DNA from: GCA-2705995 sp048267965
GTDB taxonomy: Bacteria; Bacteroidota; Bacteroidia; Flavobacteriales_G; Salibacteraceae
Length of the DNA: 64,000 nt
Direction: 5' to 3'
NCBI GenBank assembly: GCA_048267965.1
Contig: JBLWWK010000006.1
Span: 81,362 to 145,361, forward strand
Of this stretch, positions 9,532 to 19,579 are shown piece after piece (positions within the stretch are counted from its first letter, which is position 1; each line of letters opens with the position of its first letter). A program made the translations under genes and the position numbers. The notes beneath the pieces are model-generated. The model saw nothing but the letters and a program-made list of their open reading frames with translations, was not told where the DNA came from and made no database searches.

Positions 9532-10212
9532 ATGAAATGGTTCACCACTGTAATATTCGCATCGCTTTGTTCTTTCGCTTTTGCTCAACTAAGCTTAAAC
9601 GAAGTAGATGTAAATCGCATACCTCAAAAAAAAGTGAGAGAGTTTGTTCTAAATCAAATGAGTACGCTAGCACTTTCTGATTTCAACCAAATTCAACCAA
9701 CGCTTACACAACCGGCAACGGCAGTGGGCTTTCATACGCACCGAGCAAACTACAAAGTAAAATCTGATGTTTCTACGGTTTGGCAAAAGTACCAAAACGC
9801 CTCTCCATCAGAATCTTGGGAAGGCAAACGTTTTTCATTTGGTTTTGCTTTCGATCGCAACAAAGAAGAATTGGTTTACCGTGAAGATAAAAGCAATAAC
9901 GGTGTTGAACCCGGACAAATGTTTTATGTGAACTTACGCTTAATGGGCGGTGTTTATAACATGGCGGTGGCCTTCGAGATTATTACAGTAGATACTGTAA
10001 ATCGAGTAATGGAATTTAGCTATGTTCAAGGCGGACAATCACAGGGCCTTCAACGCATCGAGCTCAAAGAAGGTGAAAATGGCCACACGGCCATTGTTCA
10101 CACCAGTTTTTTCAAAAGCGGTTCAAAGTTTAGAGATAAAGTGCTTTACCCCTACTTTCACAAGCGCATAATCAACGAATTTCACCGCAGAATGCGCAAG
10201 CGCCTTAAATAA
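9532..10212 (+). CDS. Exported protein, possibly DUF1990/SRPBCC-like
   Basis: 226 residues with a clear signal peptide cut near FAFA-Q (residue 19). The body has the rhythm of a DUF1990-type polyketide-cyclase-like fold: GQMFYVNLRLMG (about 132-143), a central block mentioning EFSYVQGG, and a basic C-terminal helix YPYFHKRIINEFHRRM. No catalytic residues can be assigned. It is periplasmic by prediction. Its last 8 bases overlap the convergent rlmI gene. Family assignment is tentative. Confidence 0.75.
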   Translation: MKWFTTVIFASLCSFAFAQLSLNEVDVNRIPQKKVREFVLNQMSTLALSDFNQIQPTLTQPATAVGFHTHRANYKVKSDVSTVWQKYQNASPSESWEGKRFSFGFAFDRNKEELVYREDKSNNGVEPGQMFYVNLRLMGGVYNMAVAFEIITVDTVNRVMEFSYVQGGQSQGLQRIELKEGENGHTAIVHTSFFKSGSKFRDKVLYPYFHKRIINEFHRRMRKRLK

Positions 10213-11404
10213 TGTAGAGAACAAATCCTTTTAGGTACTCCCCTTCTGGGTGAAATAAATTAATGGGGTGATCGAGTGGTTGCGTTAGCTGATGAATTAT
10301 TCTCACTTCGCGGTGGGCACTTCGGGCAGCACTAAAAATAGCTCGTTGAAAATCTTCTTTCGAAAAGGCCTGAGAACAACTAAAAGTAAACAATAAACTC
10401 CCCGATTTCATGCTTTTTATAGCTTGCTGGTTGAGGCGTTTGTAACCGATATGTGCATTCTTCACAGACTTCGGATGCTTAGCAAACGCGGGGGGGTCTA
10501 AAATGACCACATCGTATTCGGTGAGATCATTTTTCAAGAACTGAAATCCATCTTCGCAAATACCTTGGTGCCGAGCACCTTCCCCAAAGTTGAGTTCAAT
10601 GTTTTCGTTACACAAATCAATAGCCGATTGACTAGAATCTACACTGTGAACTTCTTCTGCGCCATTAGCCAGTGCGTAAACACTAAATCCGCCAGAGTAC
10701 GCAAATAAATTGAGTACTCTTTTGTCTTTCGAATAACTACCCAAGAGGTTTCTATTCTCGCGTTGGTCTAAGAAAAAACCCGTTTTTTGTCCTTCTGCAA
10801 AGTTGACGGCAAAGGTATTTCCGTATTCAGAAATTACTGTTTTGGGTTCTTTTCGGGGTCCTTCTATTAAAAATTCGTCAGAAGCATCAAACTCTTCTAA
10901 GTTTAAGGCATGTGCACTTTTATCGTAAACAGAATCAATACCTAAACCTTCTAATCTCATTAAGGCTTCAGCAATTCGTGTTCGTTCTAAATACATCCCA
11001 ACGGAATGAGCTTGAAAAACGGCCGTTTTATTGTAAATATCAATGATTAAACCTGGTAATTGATCGCCTTCACCGTGTACTAACCGATAGGCATTGGTAG
11101 TAGCATGGTTTTTTAGAAATTGGTTCCTTCTTAAATCAAAGGCAGCAGTTAAGCGTGAAAACCAGAAATTCTCATCTATTTCTAACGGCTCAAACGATAA
11201 AATACGAACCGCAATAGCTCCTGATTGAATATGGCCAATGGCTAAAAACTCTTTCTCTGCACTGTAAACATCTACTAAATCGCCTTCAACAGCGGTTCCT
11301 TCAATAGACTCAATGGCGCCAGAGAAAATCCATTGGTGGTAACGTTTTATCGATTTTTCTTTTTGGGGAAATAGAAATACTTGCGCTCGCGTTGCTGTCA
11401 TCAT
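10205..11404 (-). CDS. rlmI: 23S rRNA (cytosine-C5) methyltransferase, RlmI family
   Basis: A cytosolic SAM-dependent enzyme predicted to make m5C in 23S rRNA (position 1962 in E. coli numbering). An N-terminal PUA domain (about 6-75) is followed by a Rossmann methyltransferase domain with the SAM motif LNLFAYSGG (231-239), the active-site loop LDPPAF (302-307) and TFSCSQ (340-345) carrying the presumed catalytic Cys. At 399 residues it matches RlmI. The first two codons are both ATG, so the start could be either. A copy of the iterated word (cGGTAGGAACACG) lies 45 bases upstream at about 11447-11459. Confidence 0.9.
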   Translation of the reverse strand: MMTATRAQVFLFPQKEKSIKRYHQWIFSGAIESIEGTAVEGDLVDVYSAEKEFLAIGHIQSGAIAVRILSFEPLEIDENFWFSRLTAAFDLRRNQFLKNHATTNAYRLVHGEGDQLPGLIIDIYNKTAVFQAHSVGMYLERTRIAEALMRLEGLGIDSVYDKSAHALNLEEFDASDEFLIEGPRKEPKTVISEYGNTFAVNFAEGQKTGFFLDQRENRNLLGSYSKDKRVLNLFAYSGGFSVYALANGAEEVHSVDSSQSAIDLCNENIELNFGEGARHQGICEDGFQFLKNDLTEYDVVILDPPAFAKHPKSVKNAHIGYKRLNQQAIKSMKSGSLLFTFSCSQAFSKEDFQRAIFSAARSAHREVRIIHQLTQPLDHPINLFHPEGEYLKGFVLYII

Positions 11405-11536
11405 AAAAATTTACAAGGCGCAAAGGTAGCACTATATCACTATTTTCGGTAGGAACACGATCCTTAACCTTTCAATGATTTTCGACAGAAACAGAAGAAA
11501 AGATGAAAATTATCGATGAAGACGAAAATGAATCAC

Positions 11537-12421
11537 TTAGACTTTACCGAGAACAATTAATTTCTCGAGTGTAGGAGAAGTTCTACCTCCCATCGGCTCT
11601 ATGGTTATAGCAAAAGCATCGGCTTCCATGGTTTTTTTCATGCTCTGCATGGGCATACCAGAATCGTCTTTTTCTACCATTCCCATGTCTACAGGCTTTC
11701 CTTCTACCAATACCCAAAGTTGATATTGTTCTTCTTCGCCAATCTCAGGTAAAACAGAAACATCTAAAGCAACCGAGCCATTCTTTTTATCCCAATAAAC
11801 AGAAGCCATTGCTTCTTCGTATTTAGGCATTCCCATTCCTTCTAAAACAATGCGCTCTTTTTTCGGGTCGGCTACCATGGCGTATGCAGATTCTTTCATC
11901 TCCATCATCTTATCCATTTCGTCTACCTCTCGTTCGTAAACCGCCTTTACTTCTTCTAAATGAGCAATTTGAGATTTCATTTCTTTCATCTCGTGTTGAC
12001 GGTAAAAGCTCGATACGATTAAAATAACCAAAACGGCTGCAGCCGCCCAAGTAAAACCCGTTTGCATTTGCGTAGCAATGGTTTCTTTCGGTGGCAACCA
12101 AAGTTCTTTGTCTTCTTCTTCGGTAGGTTGTGGGTGGTCGTTTGTAGTTGTGGGCAACGGTTGTAAAGTAGGCTGAGCCTTTTTCTCTTCTTCTTCTAAC
12201 CGATCAATTTCAGCTAAAATAGAGTCCTTTAAACCAGCCGGTGGATTTACCGCTTGCGACAGAGCAAAAGCTTCCATACCTACCTGCAACTCTTCTAGTT
12301 CAGTAGCAATTTCAGGGTAGATTTTCGAAAGGCATTCTACCTCTCTTCTCTCCTGATCACTAACAGCACCAGCAGCGTAAGCTTCTAGTATTCCAGATTC
12401 TATGTACTCTTTTACATTCAC
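11537..12421 (-). CDS. Anti-sigma factor, RskA-like
   Basis: A membrane anti-sigma factor expected to hold the neighbouring ECF sigma factor inactive. 294 residues: an N-terminal cytosolic helical domain (about 1-75), an acidic linker, one transmembrane segment (123-140), a periplasmic coiled coil (about 143-180) and a C-terminal RskA domain with YQLWVLVEGKPVDMG and a Met-rich stretch. There is no HxxxCxxC zinc motif, so it is not a ZAS-type factor. Its start overlaps the stop of the sigma gene by 4 bases, so the two are co-translated. The inducing signal is unknown. Confidence 0.9.
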   Translation of the reverse strand: MNVKEYIESGILEAYAAGAVSDQERREVECLSKIYPEIATELEELQVGMEAFALSQAVNPPAGLKDSILAEIDRLEEEEKKAQPTLQPLPTTTNDHPQPTEEEDKELWLPPKETIATQMQTGFTWAAAAVLVILIVSSFYRQHEMKEMKSQIAHLEEVKAVYEREVDEMDKMMEMKESAYAMVADPKKERIVLEGMGMPKYEEAMASVYWDKKNGSVALDVSVLPEIGEEEQYQLWVLVEGKPVDMGMVEKDDSGMPMQSMKKTMEADAFAITIEPMGGRTSPTLEKLIVLGKV

Positions 12422-12954
12422 TCTTGATACACCTTTCTTAAAGCTACAATAGCGTTTCGAATTCGTGTTTTTATGGTTCCTAGCGGTATATCTAATTTCT
12501 CAGATAACTGCGATTGGGTATACCCCTGAAAGTACGCCATTTCTATTAAAACGCGTTGCTCTTCAGGTAGTTTTTCTACTTCTTGTTGTAGACCAATTGT
12601 GTCGGTATTAAACACCGTTTGTGCATGGCCTTCGTAAGCATTTACGTTATCGGTGTTGGTTTGGATTTCGTTTTTGCGTTTTAATTGTCGATACCGGTCA
12701 AGTGCCTTGTTTCTACAGATATTTAATACCCAAGTAAACAGACGGCCTTTCGAAGAATCGTATCGATTGGCATTTTTCCAAACATTCACCAAGCCTTCTT
12801 GAATCACATCTTGAGCTAAGGCTTCGTCTTGCATGCAGATTTTGAGAACCACCCCATAAAGCGCTGCTCCATAGTGATCGTAAATTAATCCTATGGCTTT
12901 TTTGTCTGAGCGCGACAAAAGTTCAATTATTTCTTTTTCCTGAGGTTGAATCAT
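12418..12954 (-). CDS. ECF-family RNA polymerase sigma factor (SigK-like)
   Basis: 178 residues with region 2 (about 20-90; IYDHYGAALYG, then RLFTWVLNICRNKALDRYR) and region 4 (about 120-175; LPEEQRVLIEMAYFQGYTQ, then IPLGTIKTRIRNAI helix-turn-helix). It pairs with the overlapping RskA-like anti-sigma gene. The upstream region to about 13100 is A+T rich and holds no other gene; autoregulation is usual for such pairs but no ECF-type promoter could be read. A copy of the iterated word lies at 13090-13102. Confidence 0.95.
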   Translation of the reverse strand: MIQPQEKEIIELLSRSDKKAIGLIYDHYGAALYGVVLKICMQDEALAQDVIQEGLVNVWKNANRYDSSKGRLFTWVLNICRNKALDRYRQLKRKNEIQTNTDNVNAYEGHAQTVFNTDTIGLQQEVEKLPEEQRVLIEMAYFQGYTQSQLSEKLDIPLGTIKTRIRNAIVALRKVYQE

Positions 12955-13159
12955 ATCAGCTTGTCAAACATAACAAGAAAACAGTTGAATGCAAGTATTT
13001 TTACGTTAGCAGTATCATTTTTCACGCTTTTTTCAACCTATTGGCTGGTCTGTGAAATTCGAATTAATTCATCTTATTTTCAATTTTCACGGTAGGAACA
13101 CGATCTAAATTTATTCCCACTCTCTCGTTGGTGCGGAAGATTTTAAAAAAAATGAAACT

Positions 13160-13621
13160 TTATAACGGAGTGCTATCGTCTTGATTTTCTATCTCCCAGG
13201 TATGGTCGGCTAATAACTTTACCGAAGCCACATACCGTTTAAATGGATTGCTTCTTCCCCACCCTGATGGCTCTACCATGCTCAATACGAATTGCTCGTT
13301 TTTGCGCTCGTACAAATGATAACGATGACCTACCAGCGGTTCAAATCCCATATCGGCTTTGTAAATTTTCTCACTGATGTCTACGCGTTCCTTCAGTTCT
13401 GTGGCCTGTTGAGCCAATGTTTTCATTTGATCGTAAAGTTGCTTCAATTGTCGGTCGGTTTGCTCTACCATTGCGGCCATAGCACGACCTTTAATTTTAC
13501 CCTTATCTTCAGGCTTAATCACAGCAGACCCAACGGTGTGGGCATACTCTAATAAACCAGGCAATTCAGCTACTTTATCTTTGTCTATCGGGTTTTTAAA
13601 CGCTTTCTTTTCATCTTCCAT
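13160..13621 (-). CDS. DUF2452 domain protein
   Basis: 153 residues, cytosolic, no signal. The whole length matches the conserved DUF2452 pattern as I recall it: NPIDKDKVAELPGLLEYAHTVG at the N-terminus (described here in part), a central helix ending RVDISEKIY, then GFEPLVGHRYHLYERKN and PSGWGRSNPF. The family is widespread in Bacteroidota and has no established function. It is divergent from gpmI with about 95 bases between the start codons. Confidence 0.8.
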   Translation of the reverse strand: MEDEKKAFKNPIDKDKVAELPGLLEYAHTVGSAVIKPEDKGKIKGRAMAAMVEQTDRQLKQLYDQMKTLAQQATELKERVDISEKIYKADMGFEPLVGHRYHLYERKNEQFVLSMVEPSGWGRSNPFKRYVASVKLLADHTWEIENQDDSTPL

Positions 13622-13716
13622 ACTGCAAAATAAAGGAAGAAACCGATAAATTGTTTTCTCGATTTACCTTAGTTTCGAACATTAGAATCAAATTAAACTT
13701 CAGAAAAAAAGAAAAC

Positions 13717-15231
13717 ATGAATCATCGTGTAGTTTTAATGGTGTTAGACGGATGGGGAATTGCAAAAGACAAATCGGTTTCTGCCATAGATGCAGCCCAC
13801 ACACCTTTTGTAGATAGTTTAGCCAAAAATCCGCATAGCCAATTAAATACCAGTGGTTTAGAAGTTGGTTTACCAGAAGGCCAAATGGGAAATTCTGAAG
13901 TGGGCCACATGAATTTAGGGGCTGGAAGAGTGGTCTATCAAGATTTAGTAAAAATCAATAAAGCCATTGAAGATCAAGAATTAGACACTAATCCTGTTTT
14001 GTTATCAGCTTTCGAAAAAGCCAAAAAATCGGGAAAGAAAGTGCATTTTATGGGCCTTGTTTCAGATGGTGGTGTGCATTCTCACATGAATCACCTTTTG
14101 GCCTTAACACGCATTGCAAAAGACAACGGAATAGGCCATACCTACTTACATCTTTTTACAGATGGTAGAGACTGTGATCCTAAATCAGGGTTAGGATTTG
14201 TAAAAACCGTGCAAGAAGAAGCAGCTGCTTACGGTGGTAAAATTGCTTCTGTAATTGGTAGGTATTATGCCATGGATCGTGACCAACGTTGGGAACGCGT
14301 AAAATTGGCGTATGATTTATTGGTCAACGCTGAAGGAACCCATACTGAAAACATGCTCAAAAGCATTGAGAAATCATATGCAGCTGGGGTAACCGATGAA
14401 TTTATTTTGCCTTTGGTAGCGACAGAAAATGGTGAACCTGTTGCTAAAATCGAAGAAGGTGATGTTGTGCTTTGTTTCAACTTTAGAACCGATCGAGGAA
14501 GACAAATTACGCAAGCACTCACACAAAAAGACTTTCACGAACAGAATATGCACAGGCTTTCACTAGAGTATTTCACCATGACGAAATACGATGAAAAGTT
14601 TCAAAATGTATCGGTGCTTTTTGAGAAAGATAACCTGAAAAACACCATAGGCGAAGTGGTTTCGAATGCAGGTAAAAAGCAAATTAGACTAGCCGAAACT
14701 GAGAAATATCCACACGTCACCTTCTTTTTCTCGGGAGGAAAAGAATTAGAATTCTCAGGTGAGAAGAGAATTTTAGTCAATTCACCAAAAGTGGCTACTT
14801 ACGATTTACAGCCCGAAATGAGCGCTTTCGAAGTGAAAGATGCACTGGTAAAAGAGTTAGAAGCAGAATGGCCAGATTTTGTCTGTATCAACTTTGCCAA
14901 TCCAGATATGGTGGGCCATACCGGAGTGTTTGATGCAGCTGTAAAGGCATGTGAAGCGGTAGACCAATGTGTTCAAGAAGTGGTTGAAGCGGGTGTTAAA
15001 AACGATTACACCTTTATCATTTTAGCCGATCACGGTAACAGTGATTTAATGATTAACGCAGATGGTACGCCTAATACAGCGCACACTACCAACCCTGTAC
15101 CGTGTTATTTGGTGAACGCGAAAGAGATTAGTCAACTAAAAAATGGTAAATTAGGAGACATTGCCCCAACAATTTTACAATTAATGGGAATTGAAATCCC
15201 GGAAGAAATGACAGGTGATTTATTAGTTTAA
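13717..15231 (+). CDS. gpmI: 2,3-bisphosphoglycerate-independent phosphoglycerate mutase
   Basis: Cytosolic Mn2+-dependent enzyme that interconverts 3- and 2-phosphoglycerate in glycolysis. The frame is open further upstream, but the conserved protein begins at MNHRVVLMVLDGWG, so ATG 13717 is taken, giving 504 residues, the usual length. The catalytic serine is S60 in GQMGNSEVGH; metal ligands include D11 and the C-terminal ILADHGNSDLM region, and AHTTNPVPC is the usual substrate-pocket segment. It is probably monocistronic with a short gap to the next kinase gene. Confidence 0.96.
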   Translation: MNHRVVLMVLDGWGIAKDKSVSAIDAAHTPFVDSLAKNPHSQLNTSGLEVGLPEGQMGNSEVGHMNLGAGRVVYQDLVKINKAIEDQELDTNPVLLSAFEKAKKSGKKVHFMGLVSDGGVHSHMNHLLALTRIAKDNGIGHTYLHLFTDGRDCDPKSGLGFVKTVQEEAAAYGGKIASVIGRYYAMDRDQRWERVKLAYDLLVNAEGTHTENMLKSIEKSYAAGVTDEFILPLVATENGEPVAKIEEGDVVLCFNFRTDRGRQITQALTQKDFHEQNMHRLSLEYFTMTKYDEKFQNVSVLFEKDNLKNTIGEVVSNAGKKQIRLAETEKYPHVTFFFSGGKELEFSGEKRILVNSPKVATYDLQPEMSAFEVKDALVKELEAEWPDFVCINFANPDMVGHTGVFDAAVKACEAVDQCVQEVVEAGVKNDYTFIILADHGNSDLMINADGTPNTAHTTNPVPCYLVNAKEISQLKNGKLGDIAPTILQLMGIEIPEEMTGDLLV

Positions 15232-15266
15232 AGTATCTTATTTGTCTATTTAAAATCTTGAACCCT

Positions 15267-17381
15267 ATGAGAATCCCCCTCCTCTTTTTGGGTTGTGTTT
15301 TAGTTTGTATCGCAACTCATGTAAATGCTCAGGACGGAAACATTGTGCATGATACCTCCTTACTCAATTTAATGGAGTCTATCATTAAAGAGCCAGAATG
15401 TGAAAGATGTTCGCAAATTGATAGTCTCTTTTTAGAAGGTAAAAACAGGAAAGGCATTACTCAAGATGATTCTTCCCATGCTCGGTTGGTATATTATCAA
15501 CTCGCGAAACAACGTTTGTTAGGCGAATTTGAGAATTTGTTGACTCTCTGTAGAGAACACGAAAATTTAATCGAATCAGAATCGGTTCCTACCGAAATAG
15601 CATCACAAATCGATTATTGCATCGGTGGCGCGCACTATTATTTAGGAAATTTCGACACGGCCGCCTTATTTTATGAGCGTTCGTCTCAGGGCTTTAAACA
15701 AGTAAACGATGACAACTTGTACAGCAATGCGATGAACAACTTAGCCATTTGTTATAGCTATGCTGGAAACCGTCTAAAAGAGATGGAAACGCTTCAAGAT
15801 TTATTGCGCTTACAAGAAGAAAAAAACGATTCGACTACCATAATTAGCACAAAAATCAACTTAGGGCTAGCCTATTACGACTCTAAACTTTTAGATAAAT
15901 CTGAACAACTTCTCAATGAAGCTCTTGAATTAAGTGAAGCTGTGAACGATTCTGTTTATATGTCGTACGCTCTCTCAAACTTGGCCAACATTTATGGAGA
16001 AAAAGGTAAGTACGACACCGCTATTCATTCTTTTAAACGAGCCATACAGCTCAATCAAGGGAAATATCCAGCTCTCATTCATCAAGCTTACACGGGCATT
16101 GGAAGCACCTTTTACGATAAAGGTATGCCCGACTCTGCTTATGTCTACAACAAAAAGGCCTTCTACTTCGACAACAACTTTGTAGATCCCCATGCTCGGG
16201 TGTATTCGGCTATTAATTTTGCGTCTAATTGCTATCACCTTAATGTCGATTATGAATTGGCCGATTCTATTGTAGATGCCTTCTTACCCATGGCATTAGA
16301 AATGCAAATTTTAGACATGGTGGGAAATGCCTACGCCATTAAAGGACAGAGAGCATTGCGCGAGGAGAATTTTGAAGAGGCTCAACTGTTTTATGAAAAA
16401 GCGTTCAGATACAAAGATTCAATTCGAATTGTAGAAAACGATCAATTAATCGCTGATCTCGAGGTAAAGTACCAGGTAGAAACCCAAGCCATGGAGTTAG
16501 AACACCTCAAAGAAGAAAACCTCTTGAAAGAAGAGGTAATTCATCGAAAAAATTGGATCAACACCTTGTCTTTTATAGGTGTAGCCGCCCTTTTGGTGTT
16601 AATCGTTATTATTCTTTACAAACAGAATAAATTGAAAAAAGCGCACAACTTACTCTCTGACCGAGAAAAAGAATTGCGCGTTGCCAATAATGAGTTAAAA
16701 GCACTGAACGAAAACCGTGAAAGAATGATTGCTACCATTGCTCACGATTTGCGCGGACCGTTGAGCGGCATCAGTCAGATTTTAAAAATGGCGAAGGAAC
16801 CCGAAAACGCTTCGCAAACAGATCGCCTTATATCGATGGGGCATTCGGCTGCGAAAACAACATACGGATTGTTGGAGAATTTGCTAGAATGGGCGCGAGA
16901 GAAACAAGGATTATCAAGATTTAAACCCGAGCAGTATCCATTAAGTAAATCGGTGAATACCATTTTTGCCATTTACGATTACATTGCTCAGCAAAAGAAT
17001 ATTCGCCTCGAGAACCAAGTAGACGAGTCGGTGAAAATTTATGCTGATATCTACATGCTCGAAACAATTTTGCGCAATCTCATTAACAACGCTCTAAAGT
17101 TTACGAGCCCAGAAGGAATCGTTTCTGTTTTTTCTGAAGTAAAAGAAAAGAGTGTTTTGGTAGAAGTTCGAGATACGGGAGTGGGAATGGACAAAGCCAA
17201 ATTAGAAGAAGTTTTTGCCACTAGCGGAACAGAAATAATGGTAGGAACCAACAACGAAAGAGGAACTGGTTTCGGTTTGCGGTTGTGTCTAAATTTAGTA
17301 AAACGCCACAATGGTAAAATCTGGATTGAAAGCGAACCCAATAAAGGCACCTCTTTCTTTTTTGAATTACCTAACACTTAA
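15267..17381 (+). CDS. TPR-containing membrane sensor histidine kinase
   Basis: 704 residues from ATG 15267 (a TTG three codons earlier is less likely). Signal peptide (about 1-23), five or six periplasmic TPR repeats (about 110-400), a short coiled coil, one transmembrane segment (about 430-452), a cytosolic coiled coil, HisKA with H493 in TIAHDLRGPL, and HATPase with NLINNALKF, DTGVGM and GTGFGLRL. This layout is typical of Bacteroidota TPR kinases. No receiver gene is adjacent. The following FlgO-like/TPR/AraC gene, 195 bases downstream, may be functionally linked. Copies of the iterated word at 15584 (Val-Pro-Thr) and 17240 (Val-Gly-Thr). Confidence 0.93.
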   Translation: MRIPLLFLGCVLVCIATHVNAQDGNIVHDTSLLNLMESIIKEPECERCSQIDSLFLEGKNRKGITQDDSSHARLVYYQLAKQRLLGEFENLLTLCREHENLIESESVPTEIASQIDYCIGGAHYYLGNFDTAALFYERSSQGFKQVNDDNLYSNAMNNLAICYSYAGNRLKEMETLQDLLRLQEEKNDSTTIISTKINLGLAYYDSKLLDKSEQLLNEALELSEAVNDSVYMSYALSNLANIYGEKGKYDTAIHSFKRAIQLNQGKYPALIHQAYTGIGSTFYDKGMPDSAYVYNKKAFYFDNNFVDPHARVYSAINFASNCYHLNVDYELADSIVDAFLPMALEMQILDMVGNAYAIKGQRALREENFEEAQLFYEKAFRYKDSIRIVENDQLIADLEVKYQVETQAMELEHLKEENLLKEEVIHRKNWINTLSFIGVAALLVLIVIILYKQNKLKKAHNLLSDREKELRVANNELKALNENRERMIATIAHDLRGPLSGISQILKMAKEPENASQTDRLISMGHSAAKTTYGLLENLLEWAREKQGLSRFKPEQYPLSKSVNTIFAIYDYIAQQKNIRLENQVDESVKIYADIYMLETILRNLINNALKFTSPEGIVSVFSEVKEKSVLVEVRDTGVGMDKAKLEEVFATSGTEIMVGTNNERGTGFGLRLCLNLVKRHNGKIWIESEPNKGTSFFFELPNT

Positions 17382-17576
17382 ATATTATCGAAAAGATGGA
17401 AAAGAGCGAATTCACCATCCATCCCTATATAACTACACCTATTTTTACACCCTAATCACCAAAGAATATCTACAAAAAAATAACCACTCATCATTTGTAG
17501 AAGCAAAACAGGCGAGCGTAAGCTCAACAGAAGAGAATAGAAAAATATTCGCAGGGTAAGGTTTAGTTAAGCAGAA

Positions 17577-19385
17577 ATGGACAGTGATTTATCGGTAAAC
17601 AACAAATCTATTGTCGTTCTCCCTTTCGTTAATATGAGTGGCGATATGGAAAACGAATATTTCAGTGATGGAATCACTGAAGAAATCATCAATGCGCTTA
17701 CCACCGTAAAAGGATTGAAAGTAATTGCCCGCACTTCTTCTTTTGCCTTTAAGAATAAAAACATTGATGTGCGAACCATTGGTAAACAATTAGGAGTAAG
17801 CACAGTTTTAGAAGGAAGCGTTAGAAAAGCTGAGAATCGCGTTCGTATTACTGCACAGTTAATTAACACAGAAGATGGTACCCACTTCTGGTCTAAAAAC
17901 TTTGATCGATACCTAGATGATATTTTTCTTTTGCAAGATGAAATCAGCTTACGTATTGCCAATCAAATACGAGAAAATTTCGGTCATCTAGATATTCAAG
18001 ATCACCTTGTTGAAGCGCCTACTCATAATACAGAAGCCTACGATTTATACCTTCAAGCTCGTTATCAGCATTTATTATGGGACGGTCAAGGAATTAGAAA
18101 TTCTGTAGAGCTCTATGAACAATGTGTTGCATTGGATCCTACCTTTGCATGGCCCTACTTTGGTTTAGCCTACAGTTATGCCATGTACGGTTCTTGGGGA
18201 AATAATAAGGAACTGTTACAGGTAGCTGCAACCCACCTAAACAAAGGCTTTAAACTAGATAAACAATCGTATTTAGGCTATTTCAGCAAAGCTACGTTAG
18301 CTTTTTGGGGACATTGGGAATTTGTGAACGGTTGTGCGCTTTTTCGTCAAGCCATTGCTCTTAACCCCGCTTACACAGAAGCTGAAGAAGGCTTGTGTGA
18401 ATTGTATACGGCCATCGGTTATTTTGATAAAGCACATTGGCACGCTGATAACATGCTTAAAAAGAATCCGCTTTCTGCCAATCATTATTTCACCAAAGCC
18501 AATATTCACTACTTAAATAATGAATATACAAAAGCGCTCGACTGCATTGAAACTTCGTTGAGTATTCAGCCCGATTTCACCCACTCTATCGTATTAAAAC
18601 AACTTTGCTTCGTTCTTTTAAAAGAGTACGAAAAGCTCGATCAATTCATTCAACAAACAGCATTGGCCGAAAATCCAGACGAATGCCGTGCGTTGTATCA
18701 GTTACTGCACCCAGAAGAACAAGTGAATATCGATTTAAGCACAGTGAGTATATCTACTAAAGAAGGGATTGGCGCAGCTCTTATACCATGGCAATTATTT
18801 CTATTAGTGCACATGGGGCAACACGAAATGGCCCTCGATTTTTTAGAAGAAAACATCAAAACCCGCTCTGGTCAAGTTATCAATTTCATGAACATTCCGT
18901 TTCTTCAACCTTTACACAATTCTGAGCGATTCAACGGTTTAGTACAATCGGTTTTTAGTTCCGAGTTGCTTCCTCAAAAATCAGAAGAACCTCTACAGCT
19001 TGCACCTCCTAAAGTATTGATGACTGAAACGGAAATTAATGCTGTTCTCAGTTTACTCGAAAAAGGAATGAACGAAGAAAAGTGGTATAAAACCCCTTCT
19101 TTAAGCCTGCAAGATTTGGCCAAAATGGTAAATCTTAATACGAATAAGTTATCTTGGTTACTAAACGAACAACTTGGGCAAAACTTCAACGATTACCTGA
19201 ACAGTTTTCGTTTAGCTAATTTTAAAATCGATGCCTTAAACCCAGAAAACAGGCACCTTACGCTTCTCGGGCTTGCCCATGAAAATGGATTTAATTCAAA
19301 AACTGTTTTCAATGCCTATTTTAAGAAAAACGAAGGTACGACCCCAAAAAACTGGCTTAAATCTAAGCAAGGAAAGTCAAATTAA
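17577..19385 (+). CDS. FlgO-like/TPR protein with C-terminal AraC-type DNA-binding domain
   Basis: 602 residues without a signal peptide. The N-terminus (SIVVLPFVNMSGD, then EYFSDGITEEI) is the domain found before TPRs in adenylate-cyclase-like and FlgO-like proteins. TPR repeats fill about 140-400, and the last about 100 residues form an AraC-type helix-turn-helix pair (SLQDLAKMVNLNTNKLSWLL and the second helix around LTLLGLAHENGFNSKTVFNAYF, written here in parts). It is most likely a transcription regulator with a TPR sensor. The 195-base gap upstream (17382-17576) has an open stretch that I do not consider coding. It is in the same direction as the TPR kinase. Confidence 0.88.
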   Translation: MDSDLSVNNKSIVVLPFVNMSGDMENEYFSDGITEEIINALTTVKGLKVIARTSSFAFKNKNIDVRTIGKQLGVSTVLEGSVRKAENRVRITAQLINTEDGTHFWSKNFDRYLDDIFLLQDEISLRIANQIRENFGHLDIQDHLVEAPTHNTEAYDLYLQARYQHLLWDGQGIRNSVELYEQCVALDPTFAWPYFGLAYSYAMYGSWGNNKELLQVAATHLNKGFKLDKQSYLGYFSKATLAFWGHWEFVNGCALFRQAIALNPAYTEAEEGLCELYTAIGYFDKAHWHADNMLKKNPLSANHYFTKANIHYLNNEYTKALDCIETSLSIQPDFTHSIVLKQLCFVLLKEYEKLDQFIQQTALAENPDECRALYQLLHPEEQVNIDLSTVSISTKEGIGAALIPWQLFLLVHMGQHEMALDFLEENIKTRSGQVINFMNIPFLQPLHNSERFNGLVQSVFSSELLPQKSEEPLQLAPPKVLMTETEINAVLSLLEKGMNEEKWYKTPSLSLQDLAKMVNLNTNKLSWLLNEQLGQNFNDYLNSFRLANFKIDALNPENRHLTLLGLAHENGFNSKTVFNAYFKKNEGTTPKNWLKSKQGKSN

Positions 19386-19579
19386 TAAGTACTGAAAACC
19401 AAAAAAACGTCCGTAATCATAATTCAGGACGATTGGCCTTTTTTTCCTTTTCATGTTTGCAAAATCAAACCGATAAAGTAAGGTTCAGAACTGTTGAAAA
19501 ACGGTTCCTACCGCTTGTAATAAAACGCTTAACTAAGCAAGTGGTCACCTTTTCTGTATCGAAATTGAAAAACTAAGAC

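Noticed and set aside
17311..17559. 82-codon open frame between the TPR kinase and the AraC-type gene
   Set aside because: Its first third overlaps the kinase gene out of frame, and the remainder has no homology that I recognise and no start context.
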